Source: Halisarca cf. caerulea
Lineage: Eukaryota; Porifera; Demospongiae; Chondrillida; Halisarcidae
Assembly (NCBI GenBank): GCA_963170055.1
Contig: CAUJGJ010000347.1
Coordinates: forward strand, 205,001 to 222,500
Direction of reading: 5' to 3'
Length of the DNA stretch: 17,500 nucleotides
Shown: in pieces, positions 16,296 to 17,500 of the stretch
Layout of the letters: every line of letters starts with the position of its first letter
Position numbering within the stretch: position 1 is the first letter of the stretch
Notes under the pieces: model-generated
Told to the model about the DNA's origin: nothing
What the model saw: the letters and a program-made list of their open reading frames with translations, nothing else
Database searches by the model: none
Translations under genes and position numbers: made by a program

Positions 16296-16300
16296 ATCCC

Positions 16301-16661
16301 CTCAGATCATAATGAAATGATACGTTAATTGAAAATTCAGCGTCTCAACTATCCGTATGTATAATATATGGAAAGTTTTGATAGAACTCATTATCCAGTA
16401 AACAGTGACATACAGCTACCCTCTGCCTCCCTCTTAATGGGATGCACGGAACGTCTAGGGCAATCTAACATACCATGACCTAATTTGGTCTGAAGAAGTG
16501 GTCTTGCATCATCTTCAGCACAATAAATATAGTACTAATGAACCAGTAAGTCTTCAGGAGCAGTCAAACTTATATATGACCCCAAAAATGAGGCTAGCCG
16601 CAATTTTTTCTACTGCAAAATTTTCTGGCGTATGGTATTGCATAATCTGATTTGTGGGCAT
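16301..16661. other. Non-coding flank
   Basis: No gene seen. GGCGTATGGTA near 16627, preceded by CAAAATTTTCT, resembles one end of a TA-flanked MITE, but no partner end was found. Confidence 0.4.
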
Positions 16662-16857
16662 GTGTGAGGACTGTACTGCTTAAGTCCAACAATTAATGGC
16701 ATGTGGTCTGTTTGTAGATGCACAGGTGGGGTAGCTGTCATATATAGTGCAGAATGCTGTTAGATATATTTTCAACAGTTCGCCTGAAGATTAGTGTAGA
16801 TTGTCCAACCACATGCATCCAACCCATGCATGCATGAAGCCATGTCTACATGTACAT
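16662..16857 (+). repeat. Dispersed repeat, left module, copy D
   Basis: Contains GGCATGTGGTCTGTTTGTAG, the core TGGGGTAGCTGTCATATATA, then GATTAGTGTAGATTGTCCAA and CATGCATCCAACCCATGCAT, and runs into a (CA)n tract. It is nearly identical to copy E, 286 bp downstream. Confidence 0.8.
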
Positions 16858-16945
16858 GCACACACACGCACGCACGCACACACACACATACACACACACG
16901 CGCACACACACACACACACACACATACGCACACACACACACACAT
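16858..16945. repeat. (CA)n tract with CG and CATA interruptions
   Basis: A short, interrupted CA tract between copies D and E. Confidence 0.9.
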
Positions 16946-16975
16946 CAGTACACATGCATACACTTATAATTAAGA

Positions 16976-17130
16976 CAACAATGGCATGTGGTCTGTTTGT
17001 AGCATGCACAGGTGGGGTAGCTGTCATATATAGTGCAGAATGCTGTTAAATATACTTTCAACAGGTCGCCTCAAGATTAGTGTAGATTGTCCAACCACAT
17101 GCATCCAACCCATACATGCATGCATAAAGC
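16976..17130 (+). repeat. Dispersed repeat, left module, copy E
   Basis: The same block order as copy D with few substitutions. The pair forms a tandem duplication in which the core recurs at an offset of 286 bp. It runs directly into the CA tract at 17131. Confidence 0.8.
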
Positions 17131-17150
17131 CACACACACACACACATATG

Positions 17151-17247
<97 letters not shown>

Positions 17248-17250
17248 ACA

Positions 17251-17306
<56 letters not shown>
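17131..17306. repeat. (CA)n microsatellite
   Basis: An almost uninterrupted CA tract of roughly 80 units with a few CATA or CATG variants. Confidence 0.95.
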
Positions 17307-17308
<2 letters not shown>

Positions 17309-17500
17309 CGCCGACACTCCAGGGTGGATCCAGGGAGGGGGGCAAGGGCGGCCTATGGTAACTCATAGATGACATTATAAAGGTAATTCTTTTTGATGAC
17401 AAAAAGACCCTTTGTCAGTCCACGCTGGTCCTCCTGGCTATAGAAACGCATTTTAATTCAATCCGCTGGCTCGATCGCTATGGGCGGTTATTTTTATGTT
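17307..17500. other. Right-end non-coding stretch
   Basis: Higher GC at first (GGTGGATCCAGGGAGGGGGG, about 17323-17342), then mixed sequence. No gene or right module of the dispersed repeat is recognised. Confidence 0.4.

Larger units (their letters stand above)
11896..16300 (+). mobile_element. Complete Ty3/Gypsy LTR retrotransposon with 5-bp target duplication
   Basis: The element itself spans 11901-16295 (4,395 bp) and is flanked by the duplicated pentamer ATCCC (11896-11900 and 16296-16300). It has identical 238-bp LTRs with TGT...ACA ends, a tRNA-type PBS directly after the 5' LTR, a single gag-pol frame, and a purine tract directly before the 3' LTR. The domain order protease-RT-RNase H-integrase defines Ty3/Gypsy (Metaviridae-type). 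The sequence style is like K02A2.6-type/mag-related elements of invertebrates (inference). No envelope frame is present. All structural parts are intact, so it is a recent insertion and possibly still mobile. Confidence 0.95.

Noticed and set aside
16560..16650. Possible second MITE end near the retrotransposon
   Set aside because: Only one weak terminus is visible; no inverted partner or target duplication was found.

Overview
This is eukaryotic, almost certainly invertebrate metazoan DNA. It has spliced exons with GT-AG introns, TATA/initiator promoters, many dispersed (CA)n tracts, several TA-flanked MITE-like elements, and a complete Ty3/Gypsy LTR retrotransposon. The mix of compact genes, an apolipoprotein-L-like protein and a K02A2.6-like Gypsy polyprotein would fit a sponge or another early-branching marine invertebrate. 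That assignment is inference. No prokaryotic operon signals, tRNA, rRNA or CRISPR array were seen.

Layout. 1-1900: the 3' end of a plus-strand spliced gene. Three exons join in phase into a charged, coiled-coil-like protein with an Asp/His/Gly-rich tail, and a TIR element sits inside its last intron. 1900-3060: gene-poor, with a (CA)n tract and a (TA)n tract. 3070-3640: a small TATA/Inr-driven gene for a protein starting Met-Gly-Gly-Gly-Asn-Ser (N-myristoylation type), broken by a one-base frameshift at a run of seven A. 3820-7560: repeat country, with a pogo-like MITE and large (CA)n tracts embedded in copies of a dispersed repeat that has conserved left and right modules. 7569-10460: a head-to-head pair of intronless genes sharing a 432-bp intergenic region. 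The minus-strand gene encodes a 545-aa protein with an N-terminal hydrophobic hairpin-like segment. The plus-strand gene encodes a 273-aa apolipoprotein-L-like protein with two hydrophobic segments. 10461-11900: non-coding, with one MITE. 11901-16295: a 4,395-bp Gypsy element with two identical 238-bp LTRs, a 5-bp target duplication, a PBS, a PPT and one uninterrupted 1,295-codon gag-pol frame. 16296-17500: non-coding, with two tandem copies of the (CA)n-associated repeat.

The most interesting parts are the divergent pair of putative membrane-active proteins, which could be a small effector/defence locus (inference from hydrophobic architecture and arrangement only), the apparently very young retrotransposon, and the repeat family built around an internal microsatellite.
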